In this document: positions 50,534-58,772 of the stretch, in pieces
Layout: each line of letters starts with the position of its first letter
How positions within the stretch are numbered: position 1 is the first letter of the stretch
Made by a program: the position numbers and the translations under genes
From: Rhodospirillales bacterium CG15_BIG_FIL_POST_REV_8_21_14_020_66_15
GTDB taxonomy: Bacteria; Pseudomonadota; Alphaproteobacteria; Rhodospirillales; Casp-alpha2
Direction: 5' to 3'
DNA length: 64,000 nt
Assembly (NCBI GenBank): GCA_002781745.1
Contig: PFFW01000117.1
Coordinates: forward strand, 28,280-92,279
The notes under the pieces: model-generated
What the model saw: the letters and a program-made list of their open reading frames with translations, nothing else
What the model was told of the DNA's origin: nothing
The model's database searches: none

Positions 50534-51202
50534 ATTAGTCACAATACCTGGATACACAAGGTCGCGCGTCTGGCCGTGACCAAACCCCTGATGGGCACCA
50601 GGGTCACACCCAGCCAGGTGACCGTCGTGCGCCTGGTCACAGGGATCGCCGCCGCCGCCGCGTTCGCTCTCGGGTCGTCCCCCTGGCTCGGCCTGCCGTG
50701 GTGGGGCTTGTCTTCCTGGGATTGGGGGGCCGGCCTGTTCATCCTGTCCATGGTGCTGGACCGGGGAGACGGCGACTATGCCCGCCAGTCCGGCCAGACC
50801 AGCGCCGCCGGCCACAAGTTCGACCTTATCGCGGACACCGTTTGCAACGCGCTCGTCTTCGTTGGATTGGGCATTGGTCTGCGCGGCGGCGAGTGGGGGC
50901 TTAATGCGATCCCCATGGGGCTTCTCGCAGGAGTGTCCGTGACCTTCATCCTGTGCCTGGTCATATGCATGGAAAATCTGGCGGGCGCGCGTAGCGCCGA
51001 ACTGGGTTCGTTCATGGGCTTCGATCCCGACGATGCCATGCTGGCCGTGCCGGTCTTGGTGTTTCTGGGCTATCAAGAGCCGTTGCTGCTGGCCGCCGCC
51101 GTCGGCGCGCCCGGCTTCGCCCTGTTGTTCTCGGTGCAGTGGCTGGTCAAATACCGGGCCCGCCGGCGCGCTGCGGCCGACGTGGGAAAGCGGGAGGAAT
51201 GA
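50534..51202 (+). CDS. CDP-alcohol phosphatidyltransferase family protein, probable ATT start
   Basis: The protein has 222 residues if started at the ATT at 50534. The signature D(x2)DG(x2)AR(x8)G(x3)D(x3)D is perfect: Asp76, Asp79, Gly80, Ala83, Arg84, Gly93, Asp97, Asp101. Five or six membrane segments follow the family pattern. The frame upstream of the GTG at 50576 still encodes a sensible N-terminus (SHNTWIHKVARLAV), which relatives appear to have. GGAGAC sits 6 bp before the ATT, and no in-frame ATG, GTG or TTG occurs between it and the previous stop. The stop overlaps the hpnN start (ATGA). It would transfer a phospho- or phosphono-head group from CDP to an alcohol. Confidence 0.82.
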   Translation: MSHNTWIHKVARLAVTKPLMGTRVTPSQVTVVRLVTGIAAAAAFALGSSPWLGLPWWGLSSWDWGAGLFILSMVLDRGDGDYARQSGQTSAAGHKFDLIADTVCNALVFVGLGIGLRGGEWGLNAIPMGLLAGVSVTFILCLVICMENLAGARSAELGSFMGFDPDDAMLAVPVLVFLGYQEPLLLAAAVGAPGFALLFSVQWLVKYRARRRAAADVGKREE

Positions 51203-53820
51203 CCCCGGCGGGCACCGTGTTCCCGGGCTCCTTGTTCCGGACCTGGGTCGGCTTGGTGCGGCGTGGCGCCTGGGCGGTGGTCGTGCTGTCGGTCCTGGGG
51301 GCGGGCCTGACCGTCGCCTATCTTGCCCGCAATCTGGCGATCCACACGGACACCACGGACATGCTGTCCGCCGAGTTGCCGTTCCGCAAGAACAACCGCG
51401 CGGTCTCGCGCCTGTTCCCGCAGCTCAGCGACACCCTGCTGCTTGTCCTGGACGGCCGGGTGCCCGAACGGGTCGACCGGGCAGCGGCGGAATTGACCAA
51501 GCAGGTGAGGGCACGCCCGGAAGCCTTTGGCGCCCTGTTCGACCCCGAGGGCGACCCGTTCCTGCAAAGGAACGGCCTGTTGTTCCTTGATGTAAAGGAA
51601 TTGGAGGACCTGACCGGTCGCCTGGCCGAGGCGCAGCCGTTCCTGGCCAGCCTGTGGGGCGACGCCAGCCTGGCGACCCTGTTCGACCTTCTGCGCAAGG
51701 GGGTCGATCGGCAGCTTGCGGGTGAGGCGCCGCCGGTGGCGCTCGCAAAGGTGCTCGACATGCTGGCCGACGTCGGCGAACGGCGCCTCGGGGGGAAGGA
51801 TGCCGTGCTGTCCTGGCGACGCCTCCTGGCCGGCGAGGACGAAGGAACCACGCGGCGGCTGATCGTCCTCAGGCCGCCCCTGGATTTCGGCTCCTTGCAG
51901 CCCGCGGGCAAGCCCATTGCGGCGCTGAAGGGCCTGCGCGACGAACTGAAGCTGGATGGAATGGGGCCCGTGCGGCTGCGCATTTCCGGTTCCGCCGCCC
52001 TCCAGCAGGATGAACTGAAAAGCGTCGAACAGGGCATGGGGCTGGCCGGGGCCGTCTCTTTCGTCCTGGTAATATTGTTGCTGATCTTCGGCCTGCGCTC
52101 GGCCGGTCTGGTCCTGGCCGTGCTGGTGACCCTGATCCTGGGCCTCGTGTGGACGGCCGGGTTCGCGATCTGGGCGCTCGGTTCGCTGAATCTGATCTCG
52201 GTCGCCTTCGCTGTCCTGTTCATCGGTCTCAGCGTCGACTTCGGCATACATTTCGCCCTGCGCTACCGGGAACACCGCAACGCGGGGATGGACAACGGCG
52301 CGGCCCTGGAAGCCACGGCGGCGGCGGGCGGCGGCGGCCTGACGCTGTGCGCCGTGGCGGCGGCCATCGCCTTCTATTCGTTCCTGCCGACGGACTACGT
52401 CGGCCTGGCCGAACTCGGCTTGATCGCCGGATCGGGCATGTTCATAGCACTCGCCGCCAACCTGACCGTGCTGCCGGCCCTGTTGACCGTGATGCCCGCA
52501 CGGGCGGGCGCCACCGATGGCGGTGCAACCTGGACACAGCGGGCGCGCCGGGCGCTGCAGGACCATCCGCGTCGCGTGCTGCTTGCAGCCGGCGCGACGG
52601 CGGTCCTGGGCCTGGCCTTCGTTCCCCAGGCGCGGTTCGACTTCGATCCCCTGAACCTGCAGGACCGGAAGGTGGAATCGGTCGCGGTGATCCGTGAACT
52701 GGCGACGGGGAAAGGGGCGGCGCCCTATGCCGCCACGGTGCTGGCCGAGGACGTCGAAGCGGCGCGCGGCCTGATCGAACGGCTTGAGGCGCTGCCCGAA
52801 GTTGCAGGCGTCGCCTCGGTCTTCAGCTTCGTGCCGGACGATCAGGAGGAAAAGGCCGAGATCGTGCGCGACGTGGCGCTCTTCATGCTGCCCTCGCTGG
52901 CGGCCGGCGGTGGGAACGGTGACCGCGACCCGGCCCGTCGGCGTCAGGCGGCCTCGGCGCTGACCGCATCCTTGCAGGCCCTGGACGACGGCAGGGCAGG
53001 GGCGGAGCTGAACCGCGCGGCCGAGCGGCTCGCCGCCCTGCTGGCCAAGTTGGACGACGCGGGCCTGGCGGGGCTCGAACAAGGCCTGCTCGCCGTGTTC
53101 CCCGACGCCGTCGGGCGCCTGCGCGACACCCTGAATCCCGAACCCTTCACGCTGAACGATCTGCCCGCCGACATCCGCGCGCGTTATGTCGCCAAGGACG
53201 GCCGGCCGCGGCTCGAGGTTCTGCCCACTGACGACTTGCGCGACCCCAAGGCGGTCGAACGCTTCGTCACCGCGCTGCGCGCCGTGGCCCCCCATGCCTC
53301 GGGCGCGCCGGTGACGATCTACGAGGCCGGGCAGGCCGTTGTTTCGGCCTTCGTGCAGGCCGGGTCCATCGCCGTCACGGCGATCCTGGTTCTCCTGGGT
53401 ATTCTGCTGCGCCGGGCGAGTGACGTCGTCTTCGTGTTCGCCCCCCTGGCGCTGGCGGCGGTGCTGACGGTCATGTGCTCGGTGCTGTTCGCGGTGCCCT
53501 TCAACTTCGCCAACATCATCGTCCTGCCGCTGTTGTTCGGCCTGGGCGTCGCCAGCGGCATCCACCTGGTCCTGCGCGACCGGCAGGAGCGTGCCGCCGA
53601 CGCGGACCGTGGGGGCAGCGCCTTCGAGACCTCGACACCCCGGGCCGTTCTGTTCAGCGCGCTGACGACCATCGGCTCGTTCGGCGCCATCGCCCTTTCG
53701 GGCCATCCAGGCACGGCCAGCATGGGCGTTCTCCTGACCATCGCCATCACCCTGACCCTTGTTTGCACGCTGGTCCTGCTGCCGGCGCTCCTGGCCGTCC
53801 GCAGACGGAAACGGCCATGA
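51199..53820 (+). CDS. hpnN: hopanoid transporter HpnN, RND/MMPL type
   Basis: This 873-residue RND-family exporter has an N-terminal membrane helix (about 15-40), a large periplasmic loop, then a block of helices with NLISVAFAVLFIGLSVDFGIHFALRYREHR carrying the proton-relay Asp (VDFGIH). The second half repeats this layout: helix, loop, and ANIIVLPLLFGLGVASGIHLVLRDR. HpnN moves hopanoids from the inner to the outer membrane. Its ATG overlaps the stop of the CDP-alcohol transferase gene, and its own stop overlaps the hpnL-like gene, so the three are translationally coupled. Confidence 0.93.
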   Translation: MTPAGTVFPGSLFRTWVGLVRRGAWAVVVLSVLGAGLTVAYLARNLAIHTDTTDMLSAELPFRKNNRAVSRLFPQLSDTLLLVLDGRVPERVDRAAAELTKQVRARPEAFGALFDPEGDPFLQRNGLLFLDVKELEDLTGRLAEAQPFLASLWGDASLATLFDLLRKGVDRQLAGEAPPVALAKVLDMLADVGERRLGGKDAVLSWRRLLAGEDEGTTRRLIVLRPPLDFGSLQPAGKPIAALKGLRDELKLDGMGPVRLRISGSAALQQDELKSVEQGMGLAGAVSFVLVILLLIFGLRSAGLVLAVLVTLILGLVWTAGFAIWALGSLNLISVAFAVLFIGLSVDFGIHFALRYREHRNAGMDNGAALEATAAAGGGGLTLCAVAAAIAFYSFLPTDYVGLAELGLIAGSGMFIALAANLTVLPALLTVMPARAGATDGGATWTQRARRALQDHPRRVLLAAGATAVLGLAFVPQARFDFDPLNLQDRKVESVAVIRELATGKGAAPYAATVLAEDVEAARGLIERLEALPEVAGVASVFSFVPDDQEEKAEIVRDVALFMLPSLAAGGGNGDRDPARRRQAASALTASLQALDDGRAGAELNRAAERLAALLAKLDDAGLAGLEQGLLAVFPDAVGRLRDTLNPEPFTLNDLPADIRARYVAKDGRPRLEVLPTDDLRDPKAVERFVTALRAVAPHASGAPVTIYEAGQAVVSAFVQAGSIAVTAILVLLGILLRRASDVVFVFAPLALAAVLTVMCSVLFAVPFNFANIIVLPLLFGLGVASGIHLVLRDRQERAADADRGGSAFETSTPRAVLFSALTTIGSFGAIALSGHPGTASMGVLLTIAITLTLVCTLVLLPALLAVRRRKRP

Positions 53821-54878
53821 GCGGCGACAACCCCGCCACGCGGTTGCTGACCTGGCTTTATGTCGGTCTGGGCGTGGCGCTGCTGGCCTGGGTCATCGCC
53901 GACGTCGATCTGAATTTGGCCCTCGCCAGCATCCTCGACATGGGCTGGCAGGGGCTGGTCGCGACCTTCGTGATCTATCTCGCGGCCTTTTACGTGGACA
54001 CCGTTTCCTGGCACCTGGCCATCCTGCGCCTGCCGCTGACGCCCGCGTGGTCCTACATAGTGTGGCGCATCCGCATGGTCGGCGAGGCCTTCAATACGGT
54101 GCTGCCGGCCGGCGGTTTCGGCGGCGAGCCGGTCAAGGCAATGCTGCTGAAACGCCACCACGCGGTCAGCTATCGCGAGGGCACGGCGTCGATCATCCTG
54201 GCGCGCACGGTGAACCTGATCGGCCTGGTCGCCTTCATGCTGGTCGGCCTGATTCTGCTCTCCGGGCATGAGACCGCCGGGCGTTACGGCGCCTTCGCGC
54301 TTGGCGGATTCGTGTTCCTGTCATTCGGGATCGGTGTTGTGTTCGGGGTGCAGAGGTTTCGCGCGACCTCATGGACCGGATCGCGATTGGGCCGCACCGC
54401 CATCGGCGTCCGCATCGGCACGGCATTGGACCACATCCGAGACGTCGAGGATCGCCTGCACCACTACTATGCGGAACGGCCGAAACGCTTCGTGCCGGCC
54501 GTCTTGCTGGCCTTCGGGAATTGGGTTCTGGGGGCGGCGGAGACCTACGCGATACTTTACTTCCTGGGCTATCCCGTGACGTTCGGCGAAGCGGTGATCA
54601 TCGAATCCGTCATCCAGATGGTGCGCGCGATCACCTTCTTCGTGCCGGCAAACCTGGGCACCCAGGACAGCGCCTTGATCGTTCTGGCCGGAGCGGTGAC
54701 CGGCGTACCGGAAGCGGGCGTGGCGCTTGCGGCGGTCAAACGGATTCGCGAGATCGCGTTCGTCCTGTGGGGTTTCGCCCTGGGATCGATCTATTCCCTG
54801 AAGGCGTTGTTCAGGACGGCGGAACGGGGCGACGGGGACCCTGAAAACGGCGGAGGAAGCGGCAACGCCGTTGGTTGA
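53817..54878 (+). CDS. hpnL: HpnL family membrane protein (LPG synthase TM region-like)
   Basis: This protein of 353 residues has about eight membrane segments and belongs to the lysylphosphatidylglycerol synthase TM-region/UPF0104 group. Signatures are VLPAGGFGGEPVKAMLLKRHHAVSYREGTASIILARTVNLIG (about 100-142) and VRAITFFVPANLGTQDSALIVLAGAVTGVPEAGVALAAVKRIREI near the C-terminus, both typical of the putative HpnL family. It may flip or place a lipid. It starts in an ATGA overlap with hpnN. It is convergent with hpnM, 12 bp apart. Confidence 0.85.
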   Translation: MSGDNPATRLLTWLYVGLGVALLAWVIADVDLNLALASILDMGWQGLVATFVIYLAAFYVDTVSWHLAILRLPLTPAWSYIVWRIRMVGEAFNTVLPAGGFGGEPVKAMLLKRHHAVSYREGTASIILARTVNLIGLVAFMLVGLILLSGHETAGRYGAFALGGFVFLSFGIGVVFGVQRFRATSWTGSRLGRTAIGVRIGTALDHIRDVEDRLHHYYAERPKRFVPAVLLAFGNWVLGAAETYAILYFLGYPVTFGEAVIIESVIQMVRAITFFVPANLGTQDSALIVLAGAVTGVPEAGVALAAVKRIREIAFVLWGFALGSIYSLKALFRTAERGDGDPENGGGSGNAVG

Positions 54879-54890
54879 GGCCCGGTCTCT

Positions 54891-55520
54891 CTAGTCGGTG
54901 AGCAATTCCTGGGTCTTCGCCGTGAGCGTATCTGTCAAAGCGGGCAGGCCCTTTTTCACGATGCCGTTGAATTCGGAAATGTGCTTGGCAAGCTGGCTGA
55001 TCGACGTGGTGCCCTGGCGCACCAGGACATCGTAGACGCCCCAGCGCCCGTCCTTGAGCACCATCAGGTAGATCAGGGTGACCGGATCCTTGCCGGTCAG
55101 TTCCGTCTCGACCAGCACCGTGCCCTTCTGCGGGCCCGGGGTCTGGCCGTGGTCGACGAAGGCCTGGCCGGACCAGCCGTCGAACTGGTTGGCGTAGGTG
55201 CCGATGGTCCAGCGGCGGAAGGCGTCGAGCAATGCCGCCCGTTCCGCCGGCGACGCGTTCTTCCACGGCTGGCGGCCGGCGGACTGGCGCGCGGTGAGAT
55301 CCAGATGAAAGGCTTCGTCGACGGCCGGGGCGAGGGCCTGGTAGCGGCCTTTCACGCCCAGTTCGTCGGCGCGTTTCATGACGCCCAGCAATGTTGCGTG
55401 AAAGGCCGCGACCACGTCGGCGGCCTGGTCGGCCGGCGGCGTTTTGGCCGTGGCGGGAAAGACGGCCGCGAACGCGATCACGCAGGCGGCGACTAGGGTC
55501 GGGAACGGATGTATGCGCAT
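54891..55520 (-). CDS. hpnM: HpnM family toluene tolerance/MlaC-like periplasmic protein
   Basis: This 209-residue protein has a signal peptide (HPFPTLVAACVIAFAAVFPATA-K, about residue 25). The MlaC/Ttg2D core is seen in AFRRWTIGTYANQFDGWSGQAFVDH and TVLVETELTGKDPVTLIYLMVLKDGRWGVYDVLVRQGTTSISQLAKHISEFNGIV. Such proteins are periplasmic lipid carriers, here placed with hopanoid transport genes. It follows the related gene by 61 bp on the same strand, so the two are probably one operon. Confidence 0.9.
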   Translation of the reverse strand: MRIHPFPTLVAACVIAFAAVFPATAKTPPADQAADVVAAFHATLLGVMKRADELGVKGRYQALAPAVDEAFHLDLTARQSAGRQPWKNASPAERAALLDAFRRWTIGTYANQFDGWSGQAFVDHGQTPGPQKGTVLVETELTGKDPVTLIYLMVLKDGRWGVYDVLVRQGTTSISQLAKHISEFNGIVKKGLPALTDTLTAKTQELLTD

Positions 55521-55581
55521 GATCGAACAGTTATGCCGAAATTCACGCCCGTGCCAGAGGCACCTCGCGGGCGGCGGAAAA

Positions 55582-56226
55582 TTAATTGGATGCCTTGATG
55601 GCGCCCTTCACTCCGAGAATCTCGTCGGCCTTGGCGTCCAGCAGGGCGGTCAGGCCGGTGATCCCGCTGTCTTCCAGGGTGCGGCGATACTCGTCCCGCC
55701 GCTTGATCAGTTGAGAGATCGCGCCGTCGAGCATTACGTCGATGATTCGCCACGTTTCACCGAACTCGCGCATCCGGTAGGTCACTTTCACGTTCGAATC
55801 ATTCTTTCGGTCCAGTTCGGTTTCAACCAGGACCGACCCGTCCTTGATGGTGCGCGTACGGAGGGTCTTGAAGGTTTCGCCGCCGTATCCCGAGAACAGC
55901 ACGGCCAGTTCACCGGCGCTCATGCGCCGCGCCGCCTGGTACAGCTTCGCACGCGCTTCCGGGGCTGCCTTCACCCAATGGTCACCGGAGACGAAGCTGA
56001 CCATCAGGGGCATGTGGAAGTATCGGTCGATCTGAGTGAGGAACTTATGGTATCTACCTGAAATTCCCAGGCTTTCGCTGTCCTTCATGACCGAAATCAG
56101 GTCGTCGTGGAAGGCGCTGACCGTGGCTTCAGGGCCTGCCGCGCGAGCGGCTGACGAGGCCATGACGAATATCGCCACGGCCAATGCCAGGATCATCTTA
56201 AAGGTCTGCAGTCTGAATGCTGTCAT
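55582..56226 (-). CDS. second MlaC/HpnM-like periplasmic lipid-binding protein
   Basis: This protein of 214 residues has a signal peptide (FKMILALAVAIFVMASSAARA-A). The mature part has AARRMSAGELAVLFSGYGGETFKTLRTRTIKDGSVLVETELDRKNDSNVKVTYRMREFGETWRIIDVMLDGAISQLIKRRDEYRRTL, clearly of the MlaC family and paralogous to hpnM. The ATG at 56224-56226 was preferred because residues upstream are not signal-peptide-like. It lies upstream of hpnM and is divergent from mlaA, so this is a small lipid-transport group. Confidence 0.9.
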   Translation of the reverse strand: MTAFRLQTFKMILALAVAIFVMASSAARAAGPEATVSAFHDDLISVMKDSESLGISGRYHKFLTQIDRYFHMPLMVSFVSGDHWVKAAPEARAKLYQAARRMSAGELAVLFSGYGGETFKTLRTRTIKDGSVLVETELDRKNDSNVKVTYRMREFGETWRIIDVMLDGAISQLIKRRDEYRRTLEDSGITGLTALLDAKADEILGVKGAIKASN

Positions 56227-56444
56227 ATCTCTCGGAAACTCCCCGACGAGCAGAATAGGGATTTTCCCAGTGCGTTTCCACACACGTTGAAATCACATTT
56301 AATTTAGCGCTGTCCAACGTATAAACTGCTTTGAATCAGTTGCGGGGGGGGACAACTTCCCCTATTAATTCATTGCGATAAACGATGCGTCCAGGCGCGC
56401 TGTCGCAACACGCATTCAGAACCGATCCCCAAACGGGAGCGGTC

Positions 56445-57350
56445 ATGACGAGGAAGTGGGGCTGGGAATTGACCGGTAGGTTTCGGAATTTCGCGGGCAG
56501 CGCGATCTTGGGGATGGGGCTGTGTCTGGGTTCGGCTCAGGCCGATGACCAGGTTCGCGAACTGTCGTTTCAGAACGGCCTGATCGCCCAGGCGGACATC
56601 CAGCTTTCTCAGGTCGAAGACGAAGGCAACGATCCGCTGGAAAGTGTGAACCGCGCCATCTTCTCGTTCAACGAGGGGGTGCAGCAGGTGATCCTCCGCC
56701 CCGTCGTCGACGTCTACAATTCGACCGTGCCGGCGACCGGGCGCAGGGCGATCAAGAACATGTTCAACAACTTGTCGACGCCGATCATCCTGGCTAACGA
56801 CCTGCTGCAATTCGAGTTCGAACGTGCGCTGGTGACCTTCATGCGCGGCTTCATCAACACCTTCTTCGGCATGGCCGGCATGGCCGACATGGCGGGGGAG
56901 ATGGGCTTCGAAAGGCACAAAGAGGACTTCGGACAGACCCTGGCCGTTTGGGGCGTGGGCGAGGGTTTCTACGTCGTGCTGCCGATCCTGGGGCCGTCCA
57001 ACCCGCGGGACGCTATCGGCCGCTTGCTGGTGGACAGCTATTTTGATCCGCTGGGCTACTACCTGGACAACGTCGACGCGGATGAGGTCGATCTCGCGCT
57101 CGACGTCGTCGACGGCCTTCTGGAATACGCCGATGTGGTCGAGGACTTGGACCAAATCAGGAAGACGTCGGTCGATTACTACGCGGCGATCCGCTCCCTC
57201 TATCGTCAGAAGCGCCGGGCGGAAATCTCCAACGGCCAGAATTTGGACCTGCCGCCGATTCCCGATCTGGCGCCGGAGTTCCGCAGCGGCCTGACACCGG
57301 GTGGGGAGTTGGACAGTTCGTTCGCGAAACTGGAGCAGACCGTTCAGTAG
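56445..57350 (+). CDS. mlaA: MlaA/VacJ family outer-membrane lipid asymmetry protein
   Basis: The protein has 301 residues. After a signal peptide ending GSAQA-DD (about residue 33) comes the VacJ domain: GNDPLESVNRAIFSFNEGVQQVILRPVVDVYNSTVPATGRRAIKNMFNNLSTPIILANDLLQ and VGEGFYVVLPILGPSNPRDAIGRLLVDSYFDP. No lipobox cysteine in the usual context is visible, although MlaA proteins are commonly lipoproteins. It removes phospholipids from the outer leaflet or passes lipids to MlaC-type carriers. GGGAG precedes the chosen ATG; an in-frame start 60 bp upstream is less convincing. It is divergent from the two MlaC-like genes. Confidence 0.92.
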   Translation: MTRKWGWELTGRFRNFAGSAILGMGLCLGSAQADDQVRELSFQNGLIAQADIQLSQVEDEGNDPLESVNRAIFSFNEGVQQVILRPVVDVYNSTVPATGRRAIKNMFNNLSTPIILANDLLQFEFERALVTFMRGFINTFFGMAGMADMAGEMGFERHKEDFGQTLAVWGVGEGFYVVLPILGPSNPRDAIGRLLVDSYFDPLGYYLDNVDADEVDLALDVVDGLLEYADVVEDLDQIRKTSVDYYAAIRSLYRQKRRAEISNGQNLDLPPIPDLAPEFRSGLTPGGELDSSFAKLEQTVQ

Positions 57351-57379
57351 TCAGGGCTGGCCGGTTACCGCCCAGAATC

Positions 57380-57408
57380 TTGAATAAGAAAGTCTTTTCC
57401 GCTATATT
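57380..57408 (+). promoter_or_regulatory. putative sigma70-type promoter
   Basis: TTGAAT (57380-57385), a 17-bp spacer and TATATT (57403-57408) lie 29 bp after mlaA and 129 bp before the small ORF at 57537. A T-rich spacer within GC-rich DNA supports a real promoter. It could serve the small gene and rpoH. Confidence 0.5.
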
Positions 57409-57474
57409 AACGACGTAGACGCCCGGAAGGGGTCGACGTGGTTTGTCCGGCTGAGCAGCGGACGAAGAAAGGGG

Positions 57475-57486
57475 TTGATGCATCAA
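57475..57486. promoter_or_regulatory. perfect 12-bp palindrome
   Basis: TTGATGCATCAA is fully symmetrical and lies between the putative promoter at 57380-57408 and the small ORF at 57537. It may be an operator or a leader-RNA feature; no regulator is known. Confidence 0.35.
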
Positions 57487-57536
57487 TGGCTCAACCTGTC
57501 AAGCGACGCCATATTGCTTCTTATGGAGGATAAGGC

Positions 57537-57698
57537 ATGAAACGCATATGTGCTTCGACGGCACTCCTTCTCTTGTCACTGCGTCCCGTGCGTCCGCTTT
57601 TGCGGAAGGTACCGGCTTTGTCGGCGTTCCGGTCGGTCCCGGAGCATGCCCTATGCATGCCTTTGGCCTGCCATAGAGCCGCCTCAATCCCGGCCTAG
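57537..57698 (+). pseudogene. small exported-peptide ORF, probably frameshifted
   Basis: GGAGGA lies 6 bp before ATG 57537, so translation is likely. The frame gives 53 residues starting MKRICASTALLLLSL, a signal-peptide-like start, but the rest is Arg/Pro-rich and unremarkable. In the adjacent frame the same DNA encodes ASRASAFA-EGTGFVGVPVG and PGACPMHAFGLP up to a stop at 57674-57676, which continues the signal peptide through an AFA cleavage site to a short mature peptide. One missing base around 57572-57580 would explain this. Either a true small pseudogene or a sequencing error. Confidence 0.45.
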
Positions 57699-57755
57699 AA
57701 AACGATCATGTCCTAGGGTGGCCGCGTGCCGCCCCAACAGCGGGAACAAGAGAAG

Positions 57756-58640
57756 ATGACGACGATGACATTACCTGCCGTCCCCAGCGAAGGAAGCCTG
57801 AGCCAGTATTTCCGCGAAATCTGGAAGTTTCCTCTTCTGGACAAGGAGGAGGAGCAGATGCTTGCGCTGCGCTGGACCGAACACGGCGATGTCGATGCCG
57901 CCCACAAGCTGGTGACATCGCACCTGCGTCTGGTCGCCAAGATCGCCATGGGCTACCGCGGTTACGGTTTGCCGGTGGCTGACCTTATTTCCGAGGGCAA
58001 CATCGGCCTGATGAAGGCCGTGAAGAAGTTCGAGCCCGAGCGCGGGTTCCGTCTGTCCACCTACGCCATGTGGTGGATCAAGGCGGCGATCACGGAATAC
58101 ATCCTGAAATCCTGGTCGCTCGTGAAGATGGGCACCGTCGCCTCGCAGAAAAAGCTGTTTTTCAGCCTGCGCAACCTCAAGGGCCGGCTGAAGATACTCG
58201 ATGCCGGCGAATTGAACCCGGAAGACGCCAAGCGCCTGTCCGACGAGGTCGGCGTTTCGGTGGGCGACGTCGCCTACATGAACCGCCGGCTTGCGGCGCG
58301 CGACCTGTCGCTGAACGCGCCGGTGACCCAGGAGGAAGGCAGCGTCGAATTCCAGGACACCCTGGTTGACGAGCGCCCCGATCCGGAAACCCTGTTCGGC
58401 GACACGGAAGAGGGCAATTTCCGTCGTACCCTGGTTCAGGAGGCCATGGCCGCCCTTCCCAAGCGGGAGAGAGAAATCTTCGTCGAACGGCGGTTGAACG
58501 ACCAGCCGGCGACCCTGGAGGATCTGGGGGCGCAGTACGGCATCAGCCGTGAACGGGTGCGCCAGCTTGAAAACCGGGCCTTCGAGAAGGTCCAGAAGCA
58601 CGTCGCGCGGGCGATCGCCGATACCGCCGCCGCGGTCTGA
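57756..58640 (+). CDS. rpoH: RNA polymerase sigma factor RpoH (sigma32)
   Basis: This 294-residue sigma70-family protein has SQYFREIWKFPLLDKEEEQMLALRW at region 1.2-2.1, HLRLVAKIAMGYRGYGLPVADLISEGNIGLMKAVKKFEPERGFRLSTYAMWWIKAAITEYIL (regions 2.1-2.4) and the RpoH box QKKLFFSLRNLKG, which is nearly the consensus QRKLFFNLR. Region 4 ends ERVRQLENRAFEKVQ. It directs heat-shock gene transcription. The ATG at 57756 was chosen as it fits the family N-terminus; an upstream in-frame start adds only a few residues. A GC hairpin follows the gene. Confidence 0.95.
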   Translation: MTTMTLPAVPSEGSLSQYFREIWKFPLLDKEEEQMLALRWTEHGDVDAAHKLVTSHLRLVAKIAMGYRGYGLPVADLISEGNIGLMKAVKKFEPERGFRLSTYAMWWIKAAITEYILKSWSLVKMGTVASQKKLFFSLRNLKGRLKILDAGELNPEDAKRLSDEVGVSVGDVAYMNRRLAARDLSLNAPVTQEEGSVEFQDTLVDERPDPETLFGDTEEGNFRRTLVQEAMAALPKREREIFVERRLNDQPATLEDLGAQYGISRERVRQLENRAFEKVQKHVARAIADTAAAV

Positions 58641-58675
58641 GCGGCGAATCTTTTTCTGCATTTGTCCTGCCGATC

Positions 58676-58702
58676 CCCGGCGCCGCCATGCGCGGTGCCG
58701 GG
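58676..58702 (+). terminator. hairpin after rpoH
   Basis: An 11-bp stem with one G-T pair (CCCGGCGCCGC / GCGGTGCCGGG) and a 5-base loop lies 35 bp after the rpoH stop. There is no clear U-tract, so termination may be partial. Confidence 0.55.
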
Positions 58703-58772
58703 TGATTGCGTTCGGGCATTCTGTTAGGCTGTGCGGGGTCGATTGCATTTCCTTAAGGGGACGGGTTAGGCC

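Noticed and set aside
51073..53706. 877-codon open frame antisense to hpnN
   Set aside because: Composition is Gln/Arg/Gly-rich without any recognisable fold; hpnN on the other strand has complete RND features.
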